Shown: positions 18,139 through 26,282, counted from the stretch's first letter. The stretch: DNA of 61,496 nt from Sneathiella sp. (GCF_002694385.1 NZ_NZMB01000023.1:1-61496), one strand, 5' to 3'. Numbers and translations: made by a program. Notes: generated by a model not told the origin, from the sequence alone.

Positions 18139-19932
18139 ATGGAAACGCAAAATGACTTTATTCTGGGCGAAACCAAAAGCGGCTCCCGCTGGCTGATCCG
18201 TATTATCAAATCTGGATTATCAGGAAATCACAACTACTACAGCGACGAAGTGTTGAGGAAGAGCGCGCCCCTGTTTGAAAGAGCCCGCGTCTTTGTCAAA
18301 TCCGATCATGAACACCTCAAAGGTCAAGGAAAAGATGTTCGAAACATCATTGGCCAAATCAGGGAAATATCCTTCGTTCAAGGAATGTCACCTGACGAAG
18401 GTGAGCTCCAAGGCACTCTGGAACTGATTTCTCCAAACGGCGAAATTGCGAGCAAAATCAAAGAGGCATGGGATAAAAACATGAGCAATCTGTTTGGTTT
18501 TTCCATAGATGCTCAAGGAAAAACATCAACGCGGCGCATCGGCCGGCATATGGCGCGCGTATGCAATGAAATAACAACGGTCGCCTCCGTCGATCTTATC
18601 GTCGAACCCGGTGCGGGCGGTCAAATCCTGAATATTTTGGAAAGTCTGGAAGGTCAGAAAATGGAACATCTCAATGCAACTGAAATGAAGTCAATTATCT
18701 CCGCATCCTCATTACCGCAGCCAGCCAAGGATAAGCTGTATTCGGAGTTCAAACCCCTTCAAAACATCACGGGAACCGAACTTAAAGAAGCCATTTCCAG
18801 AGAAAAGGAATATCTCGCCAAAATGTCAGAAAGCGGACATGTGACGGGCTTGGGAAGCAATGATTTTGATCGGCGTTCGACAGTACGGATTATTGAAGGA
18901 CAGGATGAAAAATCCGAAAAAATGCTTGATGCTTTCTTTGATCCTCAAGATCACAGCGTTGTATCTATCCGGGAGTGCTACTTGCATATGACCGGCGACC
19001 GGAATTTCACCGGCCTGAAACGGTCCTGCGATCCGGTCCGGCTTGCGGAATCCCTGAATAGCACTGATTTTCCAAGTGTTCTTGGGGATGCCATTTCCCG
19101 CCGCCTGATTAAAGAGTATCAGAATGACAGCATTTATGATGTCTGGCGGAATTTGGTGAATGTCGTTCCTGTAAATGATTTCCGGACGCAAGAGCGCACA
19201 AGATTTGGCGGCTATGGGAACCTGCCTATTGTCGCGGAAAGCGGCTCATATAATCCTCTGACATCTCCCACCGACGAAAAGGCCACCTATGCCGTGGCCA
19301 AGCGCGGCGGAACGGAGGATTTGACGCTGGAAATGATCACCAACGATGATGTTGGGGCCGTTCAGCGCATCCCGAAAAGCCTGGTCCGTGCGGCTAAGCG
19401 TACTCTGTCAAAATTCGCCTTGGATTTTCTGAAAGACAATCCAGAGATTTACGACGAAAACACCTTGTTTCATGCCTCTCACGGCAACCTTGGCGCAACT
19501 GCTTTAGGAGCCGCGTCTGTTGCCGCTGGACGCCTCGCTATGAAGTCCCAGACTGAAAAGAATAGCAATGAGAAGCTTGGGATTACGCCGCGCTTTCTGT
19601 GGGTGCCTGACGAACTGGAAGAAACAGCCGTTGACCTGTTCCGGCGCAATACGGAACAGGATCGCAATTTTGTGCAATCTCTCTCCCTTGATATCGTTCC
19701 GGTTTGGTACTGGACGGATGTCAATGATTGGTGCCTGACCGCAGATCCGATGGACCTTGCCACTGTCGAAATCGGTTTCCTGGGCGGGAAGGAGGAACCG
19801 GATTTGTTTATCCAGGACAGCCCGACAGCTGGCAGCATGTTCACCAATGACAAGGTGACATACAAAATCCGCCATATCTACGGCGGAACGGTAACGGATT
19901 ATCGAGGGGCCTATAAATCCGTGGTGGCCTGA
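18139..19932 (+). CDS. prohead protease-major capsid protein fusion
   Basis: This 597-residue protein has two parts. Residues 1-170 match a phage maturation protease, with candidate catalytic His57 (VKSDHEHL) and Ser122 (LFGFSIDAQG) and the typical SVDLIVEPGAGG after them. A helical linker (about 175-270) resembles a scaffold/delta region. Residues 270-597 match an HK97-fold/Mu gpT-type major capsid protein (RFGGYGNLPIVAESGSY, KRGGTEDLTLEMITNDD, DNPEIYDENTLFHASHGN, and a C-terminal IRHIYGGTVTDYRGAY). In Mu the protease and capsid are separate genes. It lies directly after the mor-like gene, where terminase and portal would normally intervene. The reading frame is intact. Confidence 0.8.
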   Translation: METQNDFILGETKSGSRWLIRIIKSGLSGNHNYYSDEVLRKSAPLFERARVFVKSDHEHLKGQGKDVRNIIGQIREISFVQGMSPDEGELQGTLELISPNGEIASKIKEAWDKNMSNLFGFSIDAQGKTSTRRIGRHMARVCNEITTVASVDLIVEPGAGGQILNILESLEGQKMEHLNATEMKSIISASSLPQPAKDKLYSEFKPLQNITGTELKEAISREKEYLAKMSESGHVTGLGSNDFDRRSTVRIIEGQDEKSEKMLDAFFDPQDHSVVSIRECYLHMTGDRNFTGLKRSCDPVRLAESLNSTDFPSVLGDAISRRLIKEYQNDSIYDVWRNLVNVVPVNDFRTQERTRFGGYGNLPIVAESGSYNPLTSPTDEKATYAVAKRGGTEDLTLEMITNDDVGAVQRIPKSLVRAAKRTLSKFALDFLKDNPEIYDENTLFHASHGNLGATALGAASVAAGRLAMKSQTEKNSNEKLGITPRFLWVPDELEETAVDLFRRNTEQDRNFVQSLSLDIVPVWYWTDVNDWCLTADPMDLATVEIGFLGGKEEPDLFIQDSPTAGSMFTNDKVTYKIRHIYGGTVTDYRGAYKSVVA

Positions 19933-19975
19933 TCGAACAAAGCGAAGTCTGACATCCTATAGCGAGAGAAAGCAA

Positions 19976-20350
19976 ATGGTATTTGATGATGATGGAAATG
20001 TAAGCCCTGCCCGAATTGCAGTCCGCATTGTTGACAAGCTGGCAGGCAGAAAATTTCTGGAATGTGATGAAATACTGGACAATATGCGCCGCTTTCTCTG
20101 GCTTAAAAGATTTAGTGGCGCATCCGATGAGATGGTCTTGGAACACCTGAAAGATGCGTCAATTATCGCCGAAATAGCACAGGAAATCATGCCTTTTTCC
20201 ATCTTGGACGCGGAAGAAATTATCATGGAGACCCGCTTAGCTCTATGGATGCAGAACTATGCCCGCGTTCCCGGTTCCGTATTCGGTCGACAATATCTAG
20301 CCAGCACAGGTGATCACTTAAGCGAAGTGAAACCTGTTGACCTTAACTAG
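19976..20350 (+). CDS. hypothetical protein downstream of the capsid gene
   Basis: A 124-residue acidic, helical protein with no family I can name. In Mu-like phages the gene after the capsid encodes a small head-completion or connector protein (gp36-like), but the sequence does not show that pattern. It is 43 bp after the capsid stop and in the same direction, so it is probably co-transcribed with it. Confidence 0.6.
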   Translation: MVFDDDGNVSPARIAVRIVDKLAGRKFLECDEILDNMRRFLWLKRFSGASDEMVLEHLKDASIIAEIAQEIMPFSILDAEEIIMETRLALWMQNYARVPGSVFGRQYLASTGDHLSEVKPVDLN

Positions 20351-20425
20351 CAGTAAGTTAGAGTTTCGCCATCACACTATAAAATAGTTCTTTTGGCAGA
20401 AATGTTCGTTAGAAAGGCAGCAGCA

Positions 20426-20869
20426 ATGGACCTAAAAGAGTTTATTATTGAGACGATATCGGCAATCGCGGATGCAACAAACGAATTACAGAAAAGCTAT
20501 GAAAAAGAAGGGGTTATTATTAACCCGCCAACCTCAAAGGACGCAGAAAACCTTTACCTTGAAGGCGGCTCCAAAAGTATTTACAGGCGAATTGAAAATA
20601 TAAAATTTGATGTCGCACTTACGGTTGGCTCTTCGCGAGAGGCTGAGGGCAATGCGGGCGTGAAGGTGTTTTCTTTAGAAGTCGGAGGTGGAGGCGGCAC
20701 ATCAAAATCTCAAGAACAAGTCAGCCGAGTACAGTTCTCAATCCCACTTTCTTTGAAACCAACGACATATGAAGCAGAGAATATAAACAATGCAAAAAAA
20801 CAAGCTTCTAAGGACAAAAGACGAGCAGCTTCGCGGGGCTTATCAAATAACAGGATAGCACCTCTCTGA
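20426..20869 (+). CDS. trypco2-like protein, right-end cargo gene
   Basis: A 147-residue protein. The layout is an N-terminal helix (MDLKEFIIETISAIADATNE), a linker with INPP, then a beta-rich core (IENIKFDVALTVGSSREAEG, VKVFSLEVGGGGGTSKSQ, VSRVQFSIPLSLKP). This matches the trypsin-co-occurring domain 2 (trypco2) pattern I know from predicted conflict/defence gene neighbourhoods; the similarity is by eye. ATG at 20426 has AGAAAGG upstream. TATAAAAT at 20378-20385 could be its own -10 element, so it may be expressed from the dormant element, like a phage moron. It is the last gene before the right end. Confidence 0.6.
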   Translation: MDLKEFIIETISAIADATNELQKSYEKEGVIINPPTSKDAENLYLEGGSKSIYRRIENIKFDVALTVGSSREAEGNAGVKVFSLEVGGGGGTSKSQEQVSRVQFSIPLSLKPTTYEAENINNAKKQASKDKRRAASRGLSNNRIAPL

Positions 20870-20903
20870 TCCCGATATATCTCATTTTATCCCTCTATAT
20901 CCC

Positions 20904-20942
20904 GGAAGAATAGCTGTATCCGTGGAAGAATAACTAATGCAG
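20904..20942 (-). repeat. right-end transposase-binding sites (two inverted 19-bp repeats)
   Basis: Two copies with a 20-bp period at 20904-20922 and 20924-20942, in inverse orientation to the left-end copies. The inner copy, read on the minus strand, is CGGATACAGCTATTCTTCC and matches the left copy at 12512-12530 at 16 of 19 positions. The outer one is less conserved. The tandem arrangement resembles R1-R2 of Mu. Confidence 0.65.
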
Positions 20943-20964
20943 TAACACCATCGATTTCCTGAAA

Positions 20965-21477
20965 TTACGCCAGAATGTCCGCGTCGATCGGCGTTTCGTA
21001 GGTCTGGAGAAGATAGCCAAGCACGCTATAGAACCCGACAGTTGCAATCAGATCAAAAACCGCCTGATGACCAAGGGCGGCACTCAGCTCCCGCTCCAGC
21101 TCTGCGGACAGGCGATGGTCATCGAACAGAGCATCAACCGCGCGCGCGATTAACCCATCCTCCCCTTCCGCTGCGCCACGCATGGCCTCTATCCGCTCAT
21201 CACTGATCCCAATCAGGCGAGACCGATGCACATGATGCACCCACTCATAAGAAGAGCCGATACGATAAGCGGCCCGCAGAATCACAATTTCGGAGCGTTC
21301 CGGCCCAAGCGCGCTGTCCTTCACGATATGCTGTCGCAGCGGCGCCCAGGCGCGAACAAGGGCAGGATGGTGGGCCATGGTGCGATACACATTGAGCTGC
21401 CCTGCAAAGCCGTCTTTCAGGTCGGCAAGTTCAGCCGGCCAGTCGGCATCCGAAATAGGGGGACGAGGAGATGTCAT
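20965..21477 (-). CDS. carboxymuconolactone decarboxylase (CMD/AhpD)-family protein
   Basis: This is a 170-residue helical protein with the CMD-family core (PERSEIVILRAAYRIGSSYEWVHHVHRSRLIGIS). The EW-x-H-H segment holds the usual acid-histidine pair, but the CxxC of peroxidase-type AhpD is absent. Members act as decarboxylases, lactonases or alkylhydroperoxidase-like proteins, so the exact reaction is open. ATG at 21477 has AAGG upstream. It lies next to, and in the same direction as, the ABC importer operon, 170 bp beyond its end. It may belong to that catabolic module. Confidence 0.85.
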   Translation of the reverse strand: MTSPRPPISDADWPAELADLKDGFAGQLNVYRTMAHHPALVRAWAPLRQHIVKDSALGPERSEIVILRAAYRIGSSYEWVHHVHRSRLIGISDERIEAMRGAAEGEDGLIARAVDALFDDHRLSAELERELSAALGHQAVFDLIATVGFYSVLGYLLQTYETPIDADILA

Positions 21478-21651
21478 CAAAGTGCCTTTTCCAGTTATTG
21501 CGTATCTTGTGTCATGGCTGCGACATAGATGGGCAGCATGCACCCCCTCAAATGCCGATCAGGCAACGATAGGCGGCAATAAGCGACAGGTCCAGCCCCC
21601 GCGGCATTTCCGCACAACCAGCGGCATCCAGAAAGCGGTTCTTACGCTCCT

Positions 21652-22308
21652 CTAACGGCGGCGGCTATATTTCTTTTCCAACCTGTTGAGCAGAATGACC
21701 GTCGGAATACTGATGAGCAGAAAAAAGATACCCACAAGAGTCATGGGTTCAAAATAACGATAGTAGGAGTTGGCAACACCGCGCGCCGCGGTCATCAATT
21801 CATAAACCGTGATGGCGGAAAGCAGCGGCGTCTCCTTGAACATCATCAGCAAATAATTGGCAAGCGCCGGAATCATCGGCGGCACCGCCTGCGGAATGAT
21901 CACATGTATCCAGATCTGGTGGGAACTCAGATTGCAGGCCTTCGCCGCCTCCCACTGGCCCCGCTCGATATTTTCAATCCCTGCGCGGTAGACTTCCGCT
22001 GTATAGGCACTGTAATGCACGCCGATCCCGATGACGCCCGCTGCCAGAGGCGACAGAAGAATGCCAATGTCCGGCAAAACAAAAAACAGGACGTAAAGCT
22101 GCACCAGCAGCGGCGTCCCCCGCACGAACATGGCAAGAGAAGAAACAGGGCGGGATATCCATTTATTGGATGAACGTTTCGCAATGGCGATAAACAGACC
22201 CAGAATGGCGGCCACGAGAGAACCGAGCAATGTCGCCTGCACCGTTACAATCACGCCCTGCCAAAGGGTCGGCAAAATCTGGTATATGAAATTCCAGTCC
22301 CATTGCAT
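21652..22308 (-). CDS. amino-acid-type ABC transporter permease (EhuD-like)
   Basis: A 218-residue inner-membrane permease of the HisM/GlnP family. It has about five TM helices and the conserved EAA loop (GQWEAAKACNLSSHQIWIHVIIPQAVPP) that docks the ATPase. It is the last gene of the four-gene importer operon, 6 bp after the other permease. Order ATPase, binding protein, permease, permease equals ehuABCD of rhizobia. The partner permease is needed to form the channel. Confidence 0.93.
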   Translation of the reverse strand: MQWDWNFIYQILPTLWQGVIVTVQATLLGSLVAAILGLFIAIAKRSSNKWISRPVSSLAMFVRGTPLLVQLYVLFFVLPDIGILLSPLAAGVIGIGVHYSAYTAEVYRAGIENIERGQWEAAKACNLSSHQIWIHVIIPQAVPPMIPALANYLLMMFKETPLLSAITVYELMTAARGVANSYYRYFEPMTLVGIFFLLISIPTVILLNRLEKKYSRRR

Positions 22309-22314
22309 TGATCG

Positions 22315-22986
22315 CTAACTCCTTACCACGTCAAGGCCCTCGGCCATCTTGTTTTCGATCCGCCGGATGCCATAAACAATGATCAGAGACAGGATAAAAT
22401 AGATCAGCAGCGCGCCGGCAAAGGGCAGCAGCGTATTGCCGGTCTGGAGCCGGATCACCTGCGACTGGAAGGTAAGATCGGCAAGAGAAATGAGGGAAAC
22501 AACCGCAGAGGCCTTCATCAGCTCAATCACATTATTGCTGAATGTCGGCAGCATAACCACGATTGCCTGCGGCAAAATGATATGGCGCATTCTCTGGAAT
22601 TTTGTCAGGTTCAGCGCAACCGACGCCTCCCATTGCTCTTTTGGCACTGTCAGTATGGCGCCCCGCACAACTTCAGCGCCATAAGCGCTGACATTGAGAC
22701 CCAGAACCATAATCCCGGTCGCCAGCGCACTCAGCGGAAACCCAATCAGCGGGAGAACGAAATAGGCCCAAAAAAGCTGGACAAAAATGGAACTGCCGCG
22801 AAAAAACTCAATGTAAACAATGGCCAGCCACCGGAGGGGAAACCAGGGAGAAAGCTTTGCCAGACCGAGAATAAAAGCACCGAAAAAAGCGATAATACTT
22901 CCGTAAACTGTGAGCTCAACCGTGACCAGCGCCCCCTCGAGCATCAACTGTACGTAACCCAGCCAATCCGCCTCAATGACATTCAT
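22315..22986 (-). CDS. amino-acid-type ABC transporter permease (EhuC-like)
   Basis: This 223-residue permease of the HisM/GlnP family has the EAA loop KEQWEASVALNLTKFQRMRHIILPQAIVVMLP at about residues 125-155 and hydrophobic helices throughout. It pairs with the neighbouring permease (21652-22308) and the ATPase at 23997-24833. There is a 96-bp gap between it and the binding-protein gene, the only sizeable gap in the operon. The transported solute is set by the binding protein. Confidence 0.93.
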   Translation of the reverse strand: MNVIEADWLGYVQLMLEGALVTVELTVYGSIIAFFGAFILGLAKLSPWFPLRWLAIVYIEFFRGSSIFVQLFWAYFVLPLIGFPLSALATGIMVLGLNVSAYGAEVVRGAILTVPKEQWEASVALNLTKFQRMRHIILPQAIVVMLPTFSNNVIELMKASAVVSLISLADLTFQSQVIRLQTGNTLLPFAGALLIYFILSLIIVYGIRRIENKMAEGLDVVRS

Positions 22987-23082
22987 AGATCACCATCCCT
23001 GTTCACCTGACAATCAACATGTCGAAGAGCAAGCAGCCGCACCGGAACCGGCAAAAACCTCTCGGCGCGGCTGTTATCTGGA

Positions 23083-23961
23083 TCAGGTGTTCGGGCCTCC
23101 GCAAAGCTCATCACGGGACGCTTGCTTTGTAGCTTCCTCGGTAAAGCCGAATTTGCTGAGAATTTCACCGAATTCACCTGAGTCTTTCAGCTCCGCCAGC
23201 GCCTTGTCATAGGCATCGCGGAAAGCGACATCGGTTTTACGAAACGCCGCGCCGGCACAGGCAATCGGCGTATCTTTCGCGGGAGCAAAAATCTCAACAT
23301 CATCTGCACCCGTCTTATTCTGGATGTCATATAGCGCGAGCGATGTCATGGCATATGCGTCGATGCGTCCGTCCTGAACCATTTTGAGGCCCGAAGGAAC
23401 ATCCGGAACAACTACAATCTGCTGCGGTTTCACATTGGCCGCGGCCGCATATTTCTCCTCGATACAGCCGCCGCAGATCCCGACCTTCAAGTCTGGGTTC
23501 GCAGCGATATCAGCCTGGCCATAAATGCCATGCGGATTGCCTTTCTTCACCATCATGCCTTCACTGCCACACACATCAGGATCAGAAAAAAGGATCGCCT
23601 GACACCGCTCCGGCTTCATGAACAGGCCGGCCGCAACCAGATCAAACCGTCCGGCCTGCAACCCCGGGATCATCGCCCCATATTCAACGACAATCCCCTC
23701 AACATTCGAAATGCCAAGCTTCTTTAATACAGCCTTGGCAACCTCGGGCGCCGCCCCGGTTACAGTACTGCCCCCGACCATCTGAGAGTAGGGTGGCTCA
23801 TTCCCGATACCGACACGGGCAACGCCTGCCTTTTGCAGTTTTTCGAGCGTTCCCTCCGCTGTCGCGATCGAGGCATTCGAGCCGTAAGCAAGGGCACCCA
23901 CTACCGCAAACACGACAGCACTTACTATTGAAGAACAATTCCGACCTACAAAGCTTTTCAT
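23083..23961 (-). CDS. ABC transporter solute-binding protein, EhuB-like (family 3)
   Basis: This is a 292-residue periplasmic binding protein with a signal peptide (about residues 1-36, cleavage near TATAEG). The family 3 pattern is clear: VARVGIGNEPPYSQM, APEVAKAVLKKLGI, YGAMIPGLQAGRFDLVAAGLF, MKPERC, and a KVGICGGCIEEKYAA segment. The last two are similar to EhuB, the ectoine/hydroxyectoine binder of rhizobia. Substrate could still be another compatible solute or amino acid, because no ectoine-degradation genes are nearby. The start has a perfect AGGAGG. Confidence 0.85.
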   Translation of the reverse strand: MKSFVGRNCSSIVSAVVFAVVGALAYGSNASIATAEGTLEKLQKAGVARVGIGNEPPYSQMVGGSTVTGAAPEVAKAVLKKLGISNVEGIVVEYGAMIPGLQAGRFDLVAAGLFMKPERCQAILFSDPDVCGSEGMMVKKGNPHGIYGQADIAANPDLKVGICGGCIEEKYAAAANVKPQQIVVVPDVPSGLKMVQDGRIDAYAMTSLALYDIQNKTGADDVEIFAPAKDTPIACAGAAFRKTDVAFRDAYDKALAELKDSGEFGEILSKFGFTEEATKQASRDELCGGPNT

Positions 23962-23996
23962 GCTAACCTCCTAGAGTTTACCGACTGCTGCAGAAT

Positions 23997-24833
23997 TTAA
24001 ATGGCGCGCCCCGCAGCAAGAATTTTCCGCAGGAAAAGCTGTGTTCTCTCTTCCTGGGGAGCGCGAAAAATCTGATCCGGGGGGCCCTGTTCGATGATGC
24101 GTCCGGCATCGAAAAACAGCACACGATCAGCAAAATCATGGGCAAAGCCCATTTCATGCGTCACCAGCAGCATCGTCATATCCGTTTCTGCTGCGAGCTT
24201 GCGCATAACGCCCAGCACTTCTTCCACGATTTCGGGATCAAGTGCGGATGTCACTTCATCAAAAAGCATAATTTTTGGTTGCAGGGCCAGCGCCCGGGCG
24301 ATTGCCACCCGCTGCTTCTGACCGCCGGAAAGTTGCGCAGGCTTGGCCGTTGCCTTATCGGCAAGGCCGACCATGTCCAGCAACTCCATAGCCCGCGCCT
24401 TCGCATCGCTGCGGCTAATACCTTTCGTCAGGATGGGCGCCATGGTGATATTGTCCAGAACCGTCTTGTGAGGGAACAGGTTGAAGAGCTGGAACACCAT
24501 TCCGACTTTTGTCCGCATGCGATGGAGGTGAGCTTCGTTGGCGGGGACGAGTTGGCCTTCCTTTTCCATATGCCAGAGCGGTTCGCCATCTATTCTAATG
24601 ACACCCCCGTCAATCGTCTCCAATGTCATCAATATTCGGAGAATTGTTGTTTTCCCGGACCCACTCGGCCCGATAAGAGCCAGTTTTTCGCCCGGCTGCA
24701 CATCGAAACTCAAATCTTTTAGAACCTGATGGGATCCGAAGCTTTTTGAAATATCCTTGACTTCGATAATTGGTGAGGGCGCCTTCGGCCGCGCCGCATT
24801 CATGCTGTCACCGGTATGGTCATGTTCTTTCAT
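23997..24833 (-). CDS. amino-acid-type ABC transporter ATP-binding protein (EhuA-like)
   Basis: The ATPase subunit (278 residues) has Walker A GPSGSGKTT, signature LSGGQKQRVA, Walker B KIMLFDEVTSALDPE and the H-loop VTHEMGF. It energises the two permeases downstream. It is the first gene of the operon. The start is either the ATG at 24833, without a clear ribosome site, or the ATG at 24803, with GGTGA close by. The promoter region 30-45 bp upstream of 24833 has the first copy of the regulon A operator. Confidence 0.93.
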   Translation of the reverse strand: MKEHDHTGDSMNAARPKAPSPIIEVKDISKSFGSHQVLKDLSFDVQPGEKLALIGPSGSGKTTILRILMTLETIDGGVIRIDGEPLWHMEKEGQLVPANEAHLHRMRTKVGMVFQLFNLFPHKTVLDNITMAPILTKGISRSDAKARAMELLDMVGLADKATAKPAQLSGGQKQRVAIARALALQPKIMLFDEVTSALDPEIVEEVLGVMRKLAAETDMTMLLVTHEMGFAHDFADRVLFFDAGRIIEQGPPDQIFRAPQEERTQLFLRKILAAGRAI

Positions 24834-24860
24834 GGGATAACTATGACAGTTAAAATTTAT

Positions 24861-24876
24861 TTAATCAATCATTTAA
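24861..24876. promoter_or_regulatory. regulon A operator, copy 1 (upstream of the ABC importer)
   Basis: TTAATCAATCATTTAA matches the copy in front of the TetR gene at 13 of 16 positions. It lies 28-43 bp before the importer's first gene. Confidence 0.55.
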
Positions 24877-24939
24877 TTAATTTTGCATGAAATTTGAACG
24901 CAGGCAGGCAAATTATGCTTTTGCAAGGATTGGGATATA

Positions 24940-25130
24940 ATTACATTTTGGGAATACAAAACAAACATTATAAAATATATAATATTATTAAATAAACTTA
25001 CTTTAAATAATATTAATATAACATTTAATATAAATATTAATTTGTATATAATATCATAATTTATATTTAAAATCTAAAAATTTAAATACTTATATTATGA
25101 TATAAATTTCACTATACACAAATTATTACA
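24940..25130. other. very A+T-rich stretch with a large inverted repeat, no gene
   Basis: This ~190-bp stretch between the importer and the TetR gene is almost only A and T. It holds an inverted repeat with arms TATCATAAT (25052-25060) and ATTATGATA (25094-25102), plus TTTAAA repeats inside. No open frame of gene-like character exists in 24834-25404 apart from the operator copies. It may be a bent or nucleoid-protein binding region. Confidence 0.5.
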
Positions 25131-25196
25131 TGCGCAGTAAAAGTTTACCCGCAAACGTCCTTTCACAAATTCTCTTTCCCTTCCTCAACATTATTA

Positions 25197-25212
25197 TTGA
25201 CCAATCAGTTAA
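25197..25212. promoter_or_regulatory. regulon A operator, copy 2 (upstream of the TetR gene)
   Basis: TTGACCAATCAGTTAA, an imperfect palindrome (TTGAC / GTTAA arms). An extra half-like repeat TTAGTAAATTAG follows. It is 193 bp before the TetR start codon, consistent with autoregulation. Confidence 0.6.
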
Positions 25213-25404
25213 TTAGTAAATTAGTTTGACTGCCATCAAAGAATGGAATATGAATTGGCCATGATCTGGCGCATCAGGAGAAGAACGTCCCGTTAATCCA
25301 AAACACCTGCGGTCAATTACTATTTTCGGGAGTGTTGACGCGAATCGCCAAGATCGTTAATGAAACCCCAGACTTTTATTCCCCAAACTTCAAGCTGATT
25401 TCAT

Positions 25405-26091
25405 ATGGATAAAATAGCAAAATCACAGGTGCAGAAAAAACCGGCAATCCGAGGGAAACGGCCTGCCAGAAAAACCCCCAGCATTCGCAAAGAAGAGCTG
25501 GTGACGATTGCTTTTGACCTGTTTTCGGAAAGGCATGTTGCATCTGTCACCATCAAAGATATTGCCCGCGAAACTGGTGTAAACACGGCGCTTATCTATT
25601 ACTATTTCGAGAATAAGGAAGATTTGTTTGGCGCCGTTATCGAATTCGCAATTAATCGCGCATTTGAAAACTTCCGTAAACTTCATGAACAGCATCTCAG
25701 CCCTCTGGATGATCTCAACGCCTGGATCAATAATAATATCGAGGAGTTTGAATCGATCCGCAAACTGGTTCAGATCAGCCTTGATTATTCCCGTACACAA
25801 AAAAGTATCCCCGCCATCGAGCGATCAATTCGGCAGTTTTATGATGAGGAAGTCCGCATTCTTTCCAACTGCATTCGAAAAGGCATCGCCGAGAAAACTT
25901 TCAAACCCGTAGATGCAGATGAATTCTCCCGCTTTATTTCCACTTACCTTGACGGGCTGATGGTTCATTCGACCATTTTGCCGGAAACGGATCTGGACCG
26001 CTCGGTCAATCAGCTGCGGGCCGTGATCTGGACCATGCTGGGTATTGAAGGCACACCGCCGCAATCGCGACAAGGGTCGGCAACGCCCTAA
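25405..26091 (+). CDS. TetR/AcrR-family regulator, candidate controller of regulon A
   Basis: This 228-residue protein has an N-terminal Lys/Arg-rich extension (RGKRPARKTPSIRKEEL) before a standard TetR helix-turn-helix (VTIKDIARETGVNTALIYYYFENKEDLF, about residues 48-75) and a helical ligand-binding domain. It is transcribed alone between the importer and the dehydrogenase genes. A 16-bp palindrome present in its own promoter recurs in front of the importer and of both divergent enzyme operons, so it is the natural candidate to control all four. The ligand is unknown. Confidence 0.88.
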   Translation: MDKIAKSQVQKKPAIRGKRPARKTPSIRKEELVTIAFDLFSERHVASVTIKDIARETGVNTALIYYYFENKEDLFGAVIEFAINRAFENFRKLHEQHLSPLDDLNAWINNNIEEFESIRKLVQISLDYSRTQKSIPAIERSIRQFYDEEVRILSNCIRKGIAEKTFKPVDADEFSRFISTYLDGLMVHSTILPETDLDRSVNQLRAVIWTMLGIEGTPPQSRQGSATP

Positions 26092-26158
26092 TTACTTTGT
26101 TCTTCCAAAAGCTGCATGGGAGCAAACCGCTCAGTTTGCCCTCTCCCGCACAGACAGG

Positions 26159-26209
26159 GAAGCCGCGACGGCTCACCCCGGGCTTCGGGAGCGCGTGCGC
26201 CGCGGCTTC
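26159..26209. terminator. convergent intergenic hairpin
   Basis: A 9-bp perfect inverted repeat (GAAGCCGCG at 26159-26167, CGCGGCTTC at 26201-26209) encloses a second small GC hairpin. It lies between the convergent TetR and dehydrogenase genes. There is no T run, so it would be a weak or factor-dependent terminator. Confidence 0.35.
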
Positions 26210-26282
26210 TGTTGTGGAAAGGGCGACAGGCGGGCTTACCTCAATTTTTCCTATCGACATTTCCAAACTCATTTTGCCGGCC

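Larger units (their letters stand above)
12471..20947 (+). mobile_element. Mu-like transposable element of about 8.5 kb with capsid gene but no packaging or tail genes
   Basis: The unit has a leftward repressor, then rightward Ner-like, MuA-type transposase, MuB-type ATPase, a hypothetical, GemA, a small membrane protein, a Mor-like activator, a protease-capsid fusion, a hypothetical and a cargo gene. Five related 19-bp sites (consensus CGGATNNAGCTATTYTTCC) lie at the ends: three at the left and two inverted at the right, as expected of MuA-type binding sites. Right end: the CA at 20946-20947. Left end: TG at 12471, where the 5-bp flanks are ACATC and CCATC (4 of 5 match), or TG at 12474, which gives the same 5-bp spacing to the first site at both ends. 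Boundaries are therefore good to a few bases. Terminase, portal, scaffolding, tail and lysis genes were not found. Confidence 0.85.

Noticed and set aside
12469-20952. Perfect target-site duplication of the element
   Set aside because: No identical 5-bp flanks were found; the best pair (ACATC/CCATC) has one mismatch, so it is reported only as a candidate.
23083-24833. Firm call of ectoine/hydroxyectoine uptake (ehuABCD)
   Set aside because: Gene order and EhuB similarity fit, but no ectoine-degradation genes are present nearby, so the substrate is left open and no symbols are given.
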